A stretch of 55,586 bases of DNA, from the NCBI GenBank assembly GCA_025210155.1, contig JAOASE010000010.1, forward strand, positions 1-55,586, written 5' to 3'. Under the pieces are notes generated by a model, which was not told where the DNA came from, searched no databases, and saw nothing but the letters and a program-made list of their open reading frames with translations. The position numbers and the translations under genes were made by a program. Each line of letters begins with the position of its first letter. Positions within the stretch are counted from its first letter, which is position 1. Shown here piece after piece: positions 1 through 7,447 of this stretch. The stretch comes from Alphaproteobacteria bacterium (GTDB taxonomy: Bacteria; Pseudomonadota; Alphaproteobacteria; Rs-D84; CASDRH01).

Positions 1-450
1 CTTAGCAACAACTTCTGCATAAAAAGCCCAATCCTCAGTATCAAATACTATTCTATCCTTAACAGACAACTTTTTAGATCCCTTACAAAATCCCCACCAA
101 GAACAATCATCTACTTGCTTATGGAAAGTAACTTCAAACTCCCTTCCTAGATCATCTGCATATATACCTAAATTAACACCACCAGTCTTTCCATTAAACT
201 CATCTAACCACTTGTTAACTCTACCTTTAACACGAGAAGGAATAACTCTAGTATCATTAAACACTAATAAATCCCCTTTATTCAATAAAGAAGGTAAATC
301 AGAAACTTTCTTATCTTCTAACTGAGGAACTAATAACAACTTAGAAGAGCTTCTATCCGCCATAGGAAACTTAGCTATATTCTCTTCCGGCAATTCAAAA
401 TCAAAATCCGAAAGCTTCATATCAGTATTTACATAACCTTTTTTAACCAT
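1..450 (-). CDS. queA: S-adenosylmethionine:tRNA ribosyltransferase-isomerase QueA, N-terminal part
   Basis: QueA transfers and isomerises the ribosyl part of SAM onto 7-aminomethyl-7-deazaguanine in tRNA, making epoxyqueuosine in the cytoplasm. The 150 codons present are open to the window edge, so the gene continues beyond position 1. The family N-terminus is clear: LSDFDFELPEENIA, a PSLLNKGDLLVFNDTRVIPS stretch and a following glycine-rich segment. I chose the ATG at 450 because AAGGAA lies about 8 nt upstream. The ATG at 420, nearer the usual family start, has no ribosome-binding site, so the protein has about 10 extra N-terminal residues. It is divergent from the gene at 597. Confidence 0.93.
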   Translation of the reverse strand, partial: MVKKGYVNTDMKLSDFDFELPEENIAKFPMADRSSSKLLLVPQLEDKKVSDLPSLLNKGDLLVFNDTRVIPSRVKGRVNKWLDEFNGKTGGVNLGIYADDLGREFEVTFHKQVDDCSWWGFCKGSKKLSVKDRIVFDTEDWAFYAEVVAK

Positions 451-535
451 AACAAATTCCTTTTTAGTTTTATTCTGAAAGAATTATAACCAATACTATC
501 CAAAACTCAAGAAAAGACTTATACCCACTTTAATA

Positions 536-563
536 TTGACAATATAAAAATGTATTATATATT
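536..563 (+). promoter_or_regulatory. Sigma-70-like promoter of the gene at 597
   Basis: TTGACA at 536-541 and TATATT at 558-563 are separated by 16 bp. The predicted leader is under 30 nt, has no SD and carries TTTAAACCTAA at 579-589, 10 nt before the ATG. Confidence 0.6.
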
Positions 564-596
564 AATCACAAATTTAAATTTAAACCTAATTAAAAT

Positions 597-923
597 ATGA
601 TTGTTATAGTAAAAGATTTAGAAGAGATTAAAAAACATCTATCAGATGAGTCTGTGAGAATTAGCGAAACCTTAACAGGAATCATTAAGGATTTCTGTAA
701 AGATCCAACACTAAGCTCCATCCATTTTAAAATAACACAACATAGAGAAATCTATCTTGTAAAAAATGGAGAGTTTGCATCTGTACTAGAAATAAAAAAC
801 CTTTTTAATTCTCCATATGAAATAGATGCTAAAAAAGTATCTTCAACAGAAAGCCACTTTCTAAAAGGAAAGACACTAATGGAAAGAAAAGAATTCACAC
901 TCTTTAACAACCGCTTTTCATGA
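597..923 (+). CDS. Unrecognised small protein with TTTAAACC leader
   Basis: A 108-residue soluble, charged protein with no family I recognise, no signal peptide and no membrane segment. The N-terminal third looks amphipathic helical and the middle looks like alternating strands. It has its own promoter and a terminator right after its TGA stop, so it is monocistronic. There is no SD; the ATG is preceded by the AATTTAAACCTAATT core shared with many other orphan genes here. Coding status rests on this promoter-leader-ORF-terminator layout, not on homology. Confidence 0.7.
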   Translation: MIVIVKDLEEIKKHLSDESVRISETLTGIIKDFCKDPTLSSIHFKITQHREIYLVKNGEFASVLEIKNLFNSPYEIDAKKVSSTESHFLKGKTLMERKEFTLFNNRFS

Positions 924-944
924 CCAAATCATAAACAAAGCACT

Positions 945-978
945 AACCTTCGGTGTAAAACACTGAAGGTTATTTTTT
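945..978 (+). terminator. Intrinsic terminator after the gene at 597
   Basis: AACCTTCGGTG and CACTGAAGGTT form an 11-bp stem with a short A-rich loop, followed by ATTTTTTA. Confidence 0.8.
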
Positions 979-1087
979 ATAATAACAACTCTTATAAGAA
1001 TTATTAATCTTTTATTAAATTCTTAAAGAAATCAGCTTGTAAATTTTCATTTCTATGCTATAATGAAAGAAAACAAACGAGGAAAAA

Positions 1088-1516
1088 ATGGCAGATGAAA
1101 ATCTAAACTTTTTAGGTCTAAAAACTGAAACAAAAGCTAAAGATTTAAAGGTTTCTTGGAAAAAACCTGTTGGATTTCACAACCCTAAAGAAATCACAAA
1201 CTCTATGCAAGTCGCTTATCAAAAGAACGAAAACTTTATCCTCGACTCTACAAAAAGCAGACTAGGCTTAAAATGGCCTATGAAACAAGTAACTTACTTT
1301 GCATGCGGAGCAGTACAAGATACCCTACAACTTGCAAAAACAGGAGCTGACTTATTCTTCGGCGACACTACTATGCAAAAGAAATGGGGCGAACACATAG
1401 TAAATAAATATAAAAACTCTCTAAAATACGAAGATGAAAAGAAGTTTGACGAAAAACAAAAATCTATGAATGATAGTATTAAATTATGGTCTAAAGAATT
1501 AGAAAGAAGAGCTTAA
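1088..1516 (+). CDS. Unrecognised 142-residue protein
   Basis: A soluble, lysine-rich protein I cannot place. The N-terminal third is polar. A short segment near residues 75-95 (tyrosine, phenylalanine, cysteine and glycine rich) could contact membrane but is too short for a confident transmembrane helix. The C-terminus is strongly helical and charged. Unlike the leader-motif genes it has a conventional ribosome-binding site (GAGG 6-7 nt before ATG) and a TAA stop. A terminator follows directly, so it is monocistronic. Confidence 0.7.
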   Translation: MADENLNFLGLKTETKAKDLKVSWKKPVGFHNPKEITNSMQVAYQKNENFILDSTKSRLGLKWPMKQVTYFACGAVQDTLQLAKTGADLFFGDTTMQKKWGEHIVNKYKNSLKYEDEKKFDEKQKSMNDSIKLWSKELERRA

Positions 1517-1520
1517 AATA

Positions 1521-1544
1521 AAACTCCCAACCAGGAGTTTTTTT
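1521..1544 (+). terminator. Intrinsic terminator after the gene at 1088
   Basis: AAACTCC-CAACCA-GGAGTTT hairpin followed by TTTT. Confidence 0.8.
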
Positions 1545-1583
1545 ATATCCAAACCTACAAGCTTTAAATTTCATTTATACTAC

Positions 1584-1613
1584 AAAAAAATATCCCCTAA
1601 ATTAAGGGGATAC
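1584..1613 (-). terminator. Intrinsic terminator of rpmE
   Basis: On the minus strand TATCCCC and GGGGATA form a stem followed by TTTTTTT, 25 nt beyond the rpmE stop. Confidence 0.8.
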
Positions 1614-1638
1614 TTCTAATCTCTTAAATAAAATCAAA

Positions 1639-1851
1639 TTAGCTAAACATACCAGCGAATTTTTTATTAAAGCTTTCAGATCTACCTGATTTGTTATCAA
1701 GATTTCTTTTACCAGTCCAAGCAGGATGGTTATTAGGATCTGTATCTAGCTTCATTTCTTCTTTATTCAAAGTAGATTTCATGACAACTGTTTCGCCAGT
1801 AGTTAATACCACTTTAACGTCATTTAATTGCGGATGAATATCTTTTTTCAT
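1639..1851 (-). CDS. rpmE: 50S ribosomal protein L31
   Basis: L31 bridges the large and small ribosomal subunits. The 70-residue protein starts MKKDIHPQLNDVKVVLTTGE and has the HPAWTGKR segment and the GRSESFNKKF C-terminal block typical of the family. It lacks the CxxC pairs of zinc-binding L31, as expected for the alphaproteobacterial zinc-free form. It is a single gene with its own terminator, upstream of and divergent from gmk. Confidence 0.95.
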   Translation of the reverse strand: MKKDIHPQLNDVKVVLTTGETVVMKSTLNKEEMKLDTDPNNHPAWTGKRNLDNKSGRSESFNKKFAGMFS

Positions 1852-1903
1852 TTTCTAACTCCATATATTTGTTTTATTAAAAGCAAAAAGCTTAATAAAC
1901 TTC

Positions 1904-1931
1904 TTGATTTTACTTTTCGTGAGTGTATAAT
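1904..1931 (+). promoter_or_regulatory. Promoter of gmk
   Basis: TTGATT (1904-1909), 16-bp spacer, TATAAT (1926-1931), giving a leader of about 55 nt before the gmk ATG. Confidence 0.6.
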
Positions 1932-1994
1932 AACGGGGTTGCAAAGTCAACAAAAAAACAAAATAAAAATCACGAATATATCAAAGGCGAGGTA

Positions 1995-2573
1995 ATGAGC
2001 AAAAAACTTATAATTTTTGGCGGTCCTTTAGGCGTCGGCAAAAGTACTATAATGAAAGAAATCTTAAACGATAAAGAATTAAACTCAGTAGAAATTTTAA
2101 ACACAACTACAAGAAAACCAAGAGACATTGAAACTGCAGGCGTAGATAGACACTTCACTACAGTAGAAAAATTCGAAGAAATGATCAAATCTGGTGAAAT
2201 GATAGAATGGATTAAATTCGAAGGAAACGGTCAATACTACGGAGTTGAAAGCAACGAAATTCACAGCAAACTAGAAACTCATGACTTTGGTGTAATAGAT
2301 GCTATGGCAGATGGCCTAAAAATATTCAAAGAAGTTCTTCCTAAAGAAGGTATCAAAATGAAATCAATCTTCATCAAACACCCTTCTAAAGAAGTTTTAG
2401 AACAAAGAATTAGAGATAGAGGCACAGAAAACGAAGAAGAAATTCAAAAAAGAGTTTCTATGACTGAAAGTTACCTTAAATATGAAGATATGCATGACTA
2501 CACAGTAGTAAATGATAATTTAGAAACAGCAGTAGCTGAAGCAAAAGAAATTATCAAAAAAATTATAGCATAA
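1995..2573 (+). CDS. gmk: Guanylate kinase
   Basis: Phosphorylates GMP to GDP with ATP. The 192 residues match the family length. The P-loop GGPLGVGKST lies at the N-terminus. It is followed by the GMP-binding TTTRKPRD segment, an RHF motif in place of the usual YHF, and NGQYYGV. The lid arginines lie in RIRDRGTENEEEI. I place the start at 1995, after GGCGAGG; an in-frame start at 1923 would add 24 low-complexity residues with no ribosome-binding site. Transcribed alone from the promoter at 1904. Confidence 0.93.
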   Translation: MSKKLIIFGGPLGVGKSTIMKEILNDKELNSVEILNTTTRKPRDIETAGVDRHFTTVEKFEEMIKSGEMIEWIKFEGNGQYYGVESNEIHSKLETHDFGVIDAMADGLKIFKEVLPKEGIKMKSIFIKHPSKEVLEQRIRDRGTENEEEIQKRVSMTESYLKYEDMHDYTVVNDNLETAVAEAKEIIKKIIA

Positions 2574-2584
2574 AGCATAAAAAA

Positions 2585-2608
2585 AACCCCGGAATATCCG
2601 GGGTTTTG
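2585..2608. terminator. Bidirectional terminator between gmk and the 2615 gene
   Basis: CCCCGGA and TCCGGGG form a GC-rich stem flanked by A-runs on the left and T-runs on the right, so it can terminate both convergent transcripts. Confidence 0.85.
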
Positions 2609-2614
2609 TTTTTC

Positions 2615-2920
2615 TCACGCTGCTACTAAAAATCTTTTCATTGAATCTATTAATGAAACCTTCACAAGAAAATCATCAATAATCAATTCTTCATCAAACA
2701 TCTTTTTTATATCATGTTTTTCTTTTGGAGTTAAAAAGATAGAGTTTTCTTTCTTCATTAAGTAATTAAAATATTCTTCTAATTTCAATAAATCGAATTC
2801 AAAACTAGAAAAGAATTGCTTATTCCAATTGAAAGTTAAATATATTTCATCAATATACTTATACAACATATCCTTCAAAACAACTTCCAAAAATAACTTT
2901 AAATGTTTTCTATTTCTCAT
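2615..2920 (-). CDS. Unrecognised 101-residue protein, second gene of a two-gene unit
   Basis: A mostly helical, basic protein rich in leucine, phenylalanine and lysine, with no membrane segment or known motif. The start ATG lies 3 nt after the TAA of the 44-residue gene at 2924-3058, so the two are almost certainly co-transcribed and perhaps translationally coupled. No SD is visible in that gap. It ends in TGA just before the gmk terminator. Confidence 0.6.
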   Translation of the reverse strand: MRNRKHLKLFLEVVLKDMLYKYIDEIYLTFNWNKQFFSSFEFDLLKLEEYFNYLMKKENSIFLTPKEKHDIKKMFDEELIIDDFLVKVSLIDSMKRFLVAA

Positions 2921-2923
2921 ACT

Positions 2924-3058
2924 TTAATTTACAATAGGAGCTCTTTCAAAATCAGAAAGATCCGAAATTAATGAATAATCAATTGTTCTAACTTCAATCA
3001 CTTCTATAGCAATCGGTAAATATTCAACATTATTCTCAAAATCTAATATGTCTAACAT
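2924..3058 (-). CDS. Unrecognised 44-residue acidic protein with TTTAAACC leader
   Basis: A short ORF (MLDILDFENNVEYL..., ending APIVN) rich in Asp, Glu and Ile. Support for coding: a consensus promoter at 3094-3122, the leader core (GGTTTAAA at 3070-3077 on the plus strand) 11 nt before the ATG, and tight 3-nt spacing to the following gene. I do not recognise it. It may encode a partner of the 101-residue protein or act as a leader peptide controlling it. Confidence 0.55.
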   Translation of the reverse strand: MLDILDFENNVEYLPIAIEVIEVRTIDYSLISDLSDFERAPIVN

Positions 3059-3093
3059 CTCTAAAAATAGGTTTAAATTATACAATACAAATG

Positions 3094-3122
3094 AATATAT
3101 TCATGAGTACCTATTTTGTCAA
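3094..3122 (-). promoter_or_regulatory. Consensus promoter of the 3058/2920 pair
   Basis: Minus-strand TTGACA (3122-3117), 17-bp spacer, TATATT (3099-3094). The leader then carries AATTTAAACCTA. Confidence 0.65.
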
Positions 3123-3124
3123 TA

Positions 3125-3151
3125 AAAAAGAGGAGCATATTTCAGCTCCTC
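3125..3151 (-). terminator. Terminator after the 3177 gene
   Basis: GAGGAGC and GCTCCTC form a stem followed by a T-run on the minus strand, directly upstream of the next promoter. Confidence 0.8.
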
Positions 3152-3176
3152 AATAAACAATTATTTTCAACTTAAT

Positions 3177-3659
3177 TTAAATTGCATAACAATTATCTTC
3201 CATTAGGTATTCTTCCATCTCTGGAAAGCTTTCCAAAACATCGACAAACTCATTCAATGTCTTTGGATCTGCAAGTTTAACGGCATCATCGTTAATAGGA
3301 AATTCTACCATTCTCTTCAGGTAAAATACAAAGCTATGAAATTCTTCTTTTGTAATTCCCAGTTCTTCGAACTTAAGATCACCAATTTCTTGATTTTTAA
3401 ACTCTTTTTGAGACGTCAAATGAGTAAACACCTCATAAAACTTCCCTGTTATTAGGGCTTTGAATCTTCCTTTAGCATCAACAATTCTTTGATAGAACTC
3501 ATTCCATTCTTCAAGGGTCTTATCATCAATCCCCATAAAGCTCTTATCCGCTTCAATTGTACTTGCCAATGATTCAGCATTTTCCTCACTAAGCCCCATT
3601 TGCTTTACAGCATAGAGAACAAAATACCTTTTGTTAAAATTAAATTCTTTTTTATTCAT
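3177..3659 (-). CDS. Unrecognised helical 160-residue protein with TTTGAACC leader
   Basis: A soluble, acidic, probably all-helical protein with no family I recognise. A LGITKEEF segment near residue 100 resembles GMSEDDF in the 4377 gene product, which may hint at a distant shared fold; this is weak. It lies 54 nt downstream of pth on the same strand and I see no TTGACA promoter in the gap, so co-transcription with pth is likely. The leader core (TTTGAACCTAAT) still abuts the ATG, with no SD. Confidence 0.65.
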   Translation of the reverse strand: MNKKEFNFNKRYFVLYAVKQMGLSEENAESLASTIEADKSFMGIDDKTLEEWNEFYQRIVDAKGRFKALITGKFYEVFTHLTSQKEFKNQEIGDLKFEELGITKEEFHSFVFYLKRMVEFPINDDAVKLADPKTLNEFVDVLESFPEMEEYLMEDNCYAI

Positions 3660-3713
3660 ATTAGGTTCAAATTTTAAGGGATAAATATCCCTGTTAATAA
3701 TTAGATTTACATC

Positions 3714-4244
3714 TTAAAAAATTTCTTTATAAACTTTCTCAAACAAAGCTCTCATTTCCGAGAATTCCTTATCAGAAAATTTACCTAACACATAATCAGC
3801 CACTTCCATTTTATTCATAGGTTCTGGTAAGTCTCTCGGATGCCCTACTCCAATTCTAACTCTATTGTATCCCTTACCAATCTTAGCATCTATATTTCTG
3901 ATACCATTATGTCCAGCGTGACCACCACCGACTTTACACCTAAAGTTTCCATATTTCAAGTCTAATTCGTCTTGAATTACAATTATATCTTCTGGGTTAA
4001 CTTTAAAAAACGAAGAAAAAGACAAAACAGCCTCTCCAGAAAGGTTCATATAAGTTGTAGGCTTTACTAGAATCACTTCTTCACCATTTTCCAACTTGCC
4101 CTTTGAAAAAACTCCATTATTTTTCTTTTTATATTCAGAGAACGACCACTTATCCAATAACCAATCTACAAACATAAATCCGACATTATGTCTAGTATAA
4201 GTATATTGCGAACCAACGTTTCCCAAACCAACAATCATTTTCAT
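3714..4244 (-). CDS. pth: Peptidyl-tRNA hydrolase
   Basis: Releases tRNA from peptidyl-tRNAs that drop off ribosomes. The 176-residue protein has the N-terminal IVGLGNVGSQY segment, the catalytic His in TRHNVGF, TTYMNLSG, the QDELDL segment and GGGHAGHNGIRNI. The start at 4244 lies about 10 nt after GGAG; a second ATG two codons on is also possible. In many bacteria pth follows a L25 gene (rplY); here it stands between orphan genes, with the 3177 gene immediately downstream. Confidence 0.95.
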   Translation of the reverse strand: MKMIVGLGNVGSQYTYTRHNVGFMFVDWLLDKWSFSEYKKKNNGVFSKGKLENGEEVILVKPTTYMNLSGEAVLSFSSFFKVNPEDIIVIQDELDLKYGNFRCKVGGGHAGHNGIRNIDAKIGKGYNRVRIGVGHPRDLPEPMNKMEVADYVLGKFSDKEFSEMRALFEKVYKEIF

Positions 4245-4314
4245 TTTTCTAATTCTCCATCATTCTAATCTTTAGAATACCACCTATTATACAACCAGCC
4301 TTCAAAAATCACAA

Positions 4315-4351
4315 TAAAAAAAGAAGGGGATTTTTCAATCACACCTTCTTC
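4315..4351 (-). terminator. Terminator after the 4377 gene
   Basis: AAGAAGG and CCTTCTT form a stem with a large loop, followed by a T-run on the minus strand. Confidence 0.65.
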
Positions 4352-4376
4352 TTAAATCTTAATCAACTCTTAGCTC

Positions 4377-4778
4377 CTATTGGTGAATGTCCCCTGTAAC
4401 AGTTCCCATATCACCTACTCTTTTCTGCAAATCTTCAATAGTCTTCCGCATACGAGCAAACTCTTCAGCAACCAAATTTTGATAATTTCCAACCTCAACA
4501 GGAAAATAAAAAGCATTGATAGCCTCTAAAAAAATCATACTACCTTGATAATCTTGAAAAGAATAAGTTACTCTCTCAAGAACTTTATCAAAATCAAAAA
4601 CAGTTTCGGCCAACTCCATCTTAAGAGTTTTAAAATCATCTTCAGACATCCCCATTTTATTTGGATATCTACTCAAAGAAACCTCATCATCTGCAACAGC
4701 ATCTGGCAAATATTCAGCAATCTTTTTAATTAAAAATTTATCAAGGTCTTCCCTGATAAGAAAAACTTTCTTTTCCAT
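4377..4778 (-). CDS. Unrecognised 133-residue protein
   Basis: A soluble acidic protein. The C-terminal 40 residues (from about FARMRKTIEDLQKRVGDM) have a heptad pattern typical of a short coiled coil. No recognised family. It has its own TTGACA-17-TATAGT promoter and an A/T-rich leader with TTTGAATTTAA, but no SD. Its promoter and leader are a near-copy of those of the next gene upstream (4904), although the proteins are unrelated. A terminator follows. Confidence 0.65.
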   Translation of the reverse strand: MEKKVFLIREDLDKFLIKKIAEYLPDAVADDEVSLSRYPNKMGMSEDDFKTLKMELAETVFDFDKVLERVTYSFQDYQGSMIFLEAINAFYFPVEVGNYQNLVAEEFARMRKTIEDLQKRVGDMGTVTGDIHQ

Positions 4779-4900
4779 AGAACAAGAATTTATAGATTAT
4801 AATTAAATTCAAACTTTACAAACTTTAAGAAAACTATAAAAAATAAAACCTGCCTTGTCAAATGCTAAAAACATCAAACAAAAACAGATTTTATAATTTT
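4776..4900. repeat. Promoter-leader direct repeat, copy 1
   Basis: Pairs with 5369-5495. The 60 nt at 4815-4874 are identical to 5408-5467, and the flanks continue to match imperfectly for about 60 more nt. The repeat contains the minus-strand TTGACA-N17-TATAGT promoter and the leader of the 4377 gene. Confidence 0.85.
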
Positions 4901-4903
4901 CCC

Positions 4904-5371
4904 TTAAAAACTGGAATTATTATCTGGAAGTTTCTTTTCCAGATTCATCTTTTCATAATACTCAATTACATAACTAAGTATTTTAATCTCATTATTTTCC
5001 CTAGTTAAATCAAATATCAAGGCCCTAAAAACATTAGGACTTAAAACCTTACTATCCCCTGGATAGATTGACCCCTTGTCTATAGGTAAACTAAAAATAT
5101 GATACTGAGACTTTGCCAATTTCTTAACAAATTCATCATCAAAAGGAATACCAAATTCCCTAATCTCCAAATAAAGCTTAAACACTTTTGAATAAAAATT
5201 TAAAAATTCCTCTTCATCTTTATAAAAAGGAGTAAATTTAAAATGAAGATTTTTATTCGGTAATTCTTCATAGTCAGAGGTATCGGTGACAATACCGTAT
5301 TCAGCCTCGACTATTTTCTTTATTTTATCGGCCCATTCATTTTGAATAGGTCCAGTCCCTCTATCTTTCAT
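4904..5371 (-). CDS. Unrecognised 155-residue protein
   Basis: A soluble protein of mixed helix and strand, with no membrane segment and no family I recognise. The middle has a KFTPFYKDEEEFLNFY segment and a later LPIDKGSIYPGD loop. It is flanked on both sides by the two copies of the promoter-leader repeat. The upstream copy drives it, and its leader carries TTTTAAATCTAATTATAAATC with no SD. No clear terminator separates it from the copy-1 promoter. Confidence 0.62.
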   Translation of the reverse strand: MKDRGTGPIQNEWADKIKKIVEAEYGIVTDTSDYEELPNKNLHFKFTPFYKDEEEFLNFYSKVFKLYLEIREFGIPFDDEFVKKLAKSQYHIFSLPIDKGSIYPGDSKVLSPNVFRALIFDLTRENNEIKILSYVIEYYEKMNLEKKLPDNNSSF

Positions 5372-5495
5372 AGAATAGAATTTATAGATTTATAATTAGA
5401 TTTAAAATTTACAAACTTTAAGAAAACTATAAAAAATAAAACCTGCCTTGTCAAATGCTAAAAACATAAAACAAAACAGATTTCATAATATCATA
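5369..5495. repeat. Promoter-leader direct repeat, copy 2
   Basis: Second copy of the repeat at 4776-4900. It holds TTGACA, a 17-bp spacer and TATAGT on the minus strand, plus the leader of the 4904 gene. Confidence 0.85.
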
Positions 5496-5509
5496 AAAAG
5501 TACATTTCA

Positions 5510-5662
5510 TTAAGCACGTACATTTGAAGATTTTCTTTTGTTAATAAAACGAGAATTTCTCCAAGTTACTAATTTATTTTTAAGCCTCTCTTGTCGAAGC
5601 TCTACAATTTTTCCATAAAATGAAAACGCACATAAAACCTTTTTTTCTTCAGATTTGATCAT
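5510..5662 (-). CDS. Unrecognised basic 50-residue protein with TTTAAAC leader
   Basis: A short ORF (MIKSEEKKVLCAFSFYGKIV..., ending SSNVRA), strongly basic in its second half (RQERLKNK, NKRK). It may bind nucleic acid, though I recognise no family. Support for coding: a perfect TTGACA-17-TATAAT promoter at 5708-5736 and the leader core AATTTAAACTTAATTTAA, as in the other orphan genes. No SD. Confidence 0.5.
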   Translation of the reverse strand: MIKSEEKKVLCAFSFYGKIVELRQERLKNKLVTWRNSRFINKRKSSNVRA

Positions 5663-5707
5663 AATACAAAAATTAGTTAAATTAAGTTTAAATTCTCACT
5701 GAAAACA

Positions 5708-5736
5708 ATTATACAAAAAAGCCCCTATCTTGTCAA
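5708..5736 (-). promoter_or_regulatory. Perfect-consensus promoter of the 5662 gene
   Basis: Minus strand: TTGACA (5736-5731), exactly 17 bp, TATAAT (5713-5708). Confidence 0.75.
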
Positions 5737-5785
5737 GTACTTAACAAAATAAGAGCCTAATTATGATTTTTTTAATTATATTAAA

Positions 5786-7303
5786 CTAAAAACAAGTTTT
5801 TAAACAAGTTTTTAACCTATTAATAATCCTATCCTTACCCAATAATTCCATAACTTCAAATGGAGGAGTAACACCAGAAAAACAAACTGCTATTCTAATA
5901 ATCATCAAAAACTTACCAAGTTTAAATCCTTGTTCATTTGAAAAATCACAAAGCAATTGATTAAAATCAGTCTTATTCCAATCGGCACCTTCAAGATAAG
6001 AAATACATTTTTCTAAAGCATCTTTAGCAGACATTTCACCATCTTCACCAACCTTCAATGGTTTAACTAAATTCTTAACAGATTTCTCATCCAAACCTTT
6101 AAACATAGTTTCTTCATGCTCAGAATCCACCCACATAAACATAGATAAATCAACAAGTTCAACAACGGATTTGACTCTATTCTTTAATTCAGGCATAGCC
6201 TTAACAAAAGTTATAAATTCAGCTTCAGTCAATTCTCTATCAAGTTTTTTCTCTAAAATATCTCTTGATAATTCAGCGACTCTTTCATCATTAGCTTCTT
6301 TCAAATAATTAACATTCAAATGCGTAATATTAGCTTCATCAAATTTAGAAGATGATTTACCAATTGCATCAAAACCAAACCATTCTATTGCCTTCTCACG
6401 AGAAATAATTTCATCTTCACCATGAGACCAACCAAGTCTTAATAAATAATTAAAGAAAGCTTCCGAAAGAACACCCTTCTCTTTATAATCCCAAAGAGCT
6501 ACATCAGCATCTCTCTTACTTAACTTGGCGCCTTTCATATTAGTAACCAATGGAAGATGAGCATAAACAGGAACATCCCAACCCATAGCTTTAATAATAT
6601 GCGCTTGCTTAAATGCATTATTTAAATGATCTGCACCTCTAATAACATGAGTAACTCCAGCATCATAATCATCTACAACAACAGATAAGTGATAAATAGG
6701 AGTTCCATTTGCTCTTAATAATACCAAATCATCAACTCTAGCATTATCTACTGTAACCTCACCTTGCACCATATCATTCAAAGTCATAGTACCTTCATTT
6801 GGAACCATTAATCTAACAACAGGATCTTTATCATCTCCCTCTGCCTCAGCCTTAGCACGAGCTTCTTCAGGAGTTAAGCCTCTATACGGAGAATGAATTA
6901 TTCCACCATTCTTACGAGCTTCATCTCTCATAACATCTAATTTTTCTTTAGAAAGATGACAATAATAAGCCTTCCCTTCAGCTATAAGCTTTTCAGCAAC
7001 TTCTCTATGTCTATCTGCACGAGCAAATTGACTTTCACAAAGCTCATCCCAAACAGCACCATCTTCAACGTCTGTTTCTAAAGTAACATCATCTTTTCCA
7101 CCCAATAACCATTTAAGATCTCTATATATAACTTTAACAGCATCTGGGTAATATCTTTCTCTATCTGTATCTTCAATTCTTAACTTAAATTTACCACCAT
7201 TAGCCCTAGCATATAACCAAGCAAACAACGCAGTTCTAGCATTTCCAATGTGTAAATATCCTGTAGGTGATGGAGCAAATCTAGTAACAACTTTTTTATT
7301 CAT
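5786..7303 (-). CDS. gltX: Glutamyl-tRNA synthetase
   Basis: Class I synthetase that charges tRNA-Glu (in some Alphaproteobacteria a paralogue also charges tRNA-Gln). The 505 residues hold the HIGH-type motif PTGYLHIGNARTA at the N-terminus, the RIEDTDRERY segment and the KMSKS-type motif KLSKRDAD near residue 260. The C-terminal anticodon-binding region is helical. Start supported by AAGGAAG about 7 nt upstream. The last residues repeat (LKTCLKTCF), reflecting a small tandem repeat at the 3' end. Divergent from tolC. Confidence 0.95.
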   Translation of the reverse strand: MNKKVVTRFAPSPTGYLHIGNARTALFAWLYARANGGKFKLRIEDTDRERYYPDAVKVIYRDLKWLLGGKDDVTLETDVEDGAVWDELCESQFARADRHREVAEKLIAEGKAYYCHLSKEKLDVMRDEARKNGGIIHSPYRGLTPEEARAKAEAEGDDKDPVVRLMVPNEGTMTLNDMVQGEVTVDNARVDDLVLLRANGTPIYHLSVVVDDYDAGVTHVIRGADHLNNAFKQAHIIKAMGWDVPVYAHLPLVTNMKGAKLSKRDADVALWDYKEKGVLSEAFFNYLLRLGWSHGEDEIISREKAIEWFGFDAIGKSSSKFDEANITHLNVNYLKEANDERVAELSRDILEKKLDRELTEAEFITFVKAMPELKNRVKSVVELVDLSMFMWVDSEHEETMFKGLDEKSVKNLVKPLKVGEDGEMSAKDALEKCISYLEGADWNKTDFNQLLCDFSNEQGFKLGKFLMIIRIAVCFSGVTPPFEVMELLGKDRIINRLKTCLKTCF

Positions 7304-7447
7304 AACAACTTCCTTATATTTTTCGAAAAATATACAATAAAAAAATCAAATAATCAATTAAATTTTTCCCTTGTATTAAAAATCAAAATACAGTAAAATG
7401 AAAAAGATAAAACCAAGAGATTTGCAAAGTTAGAAAGAGTAAAAAGA

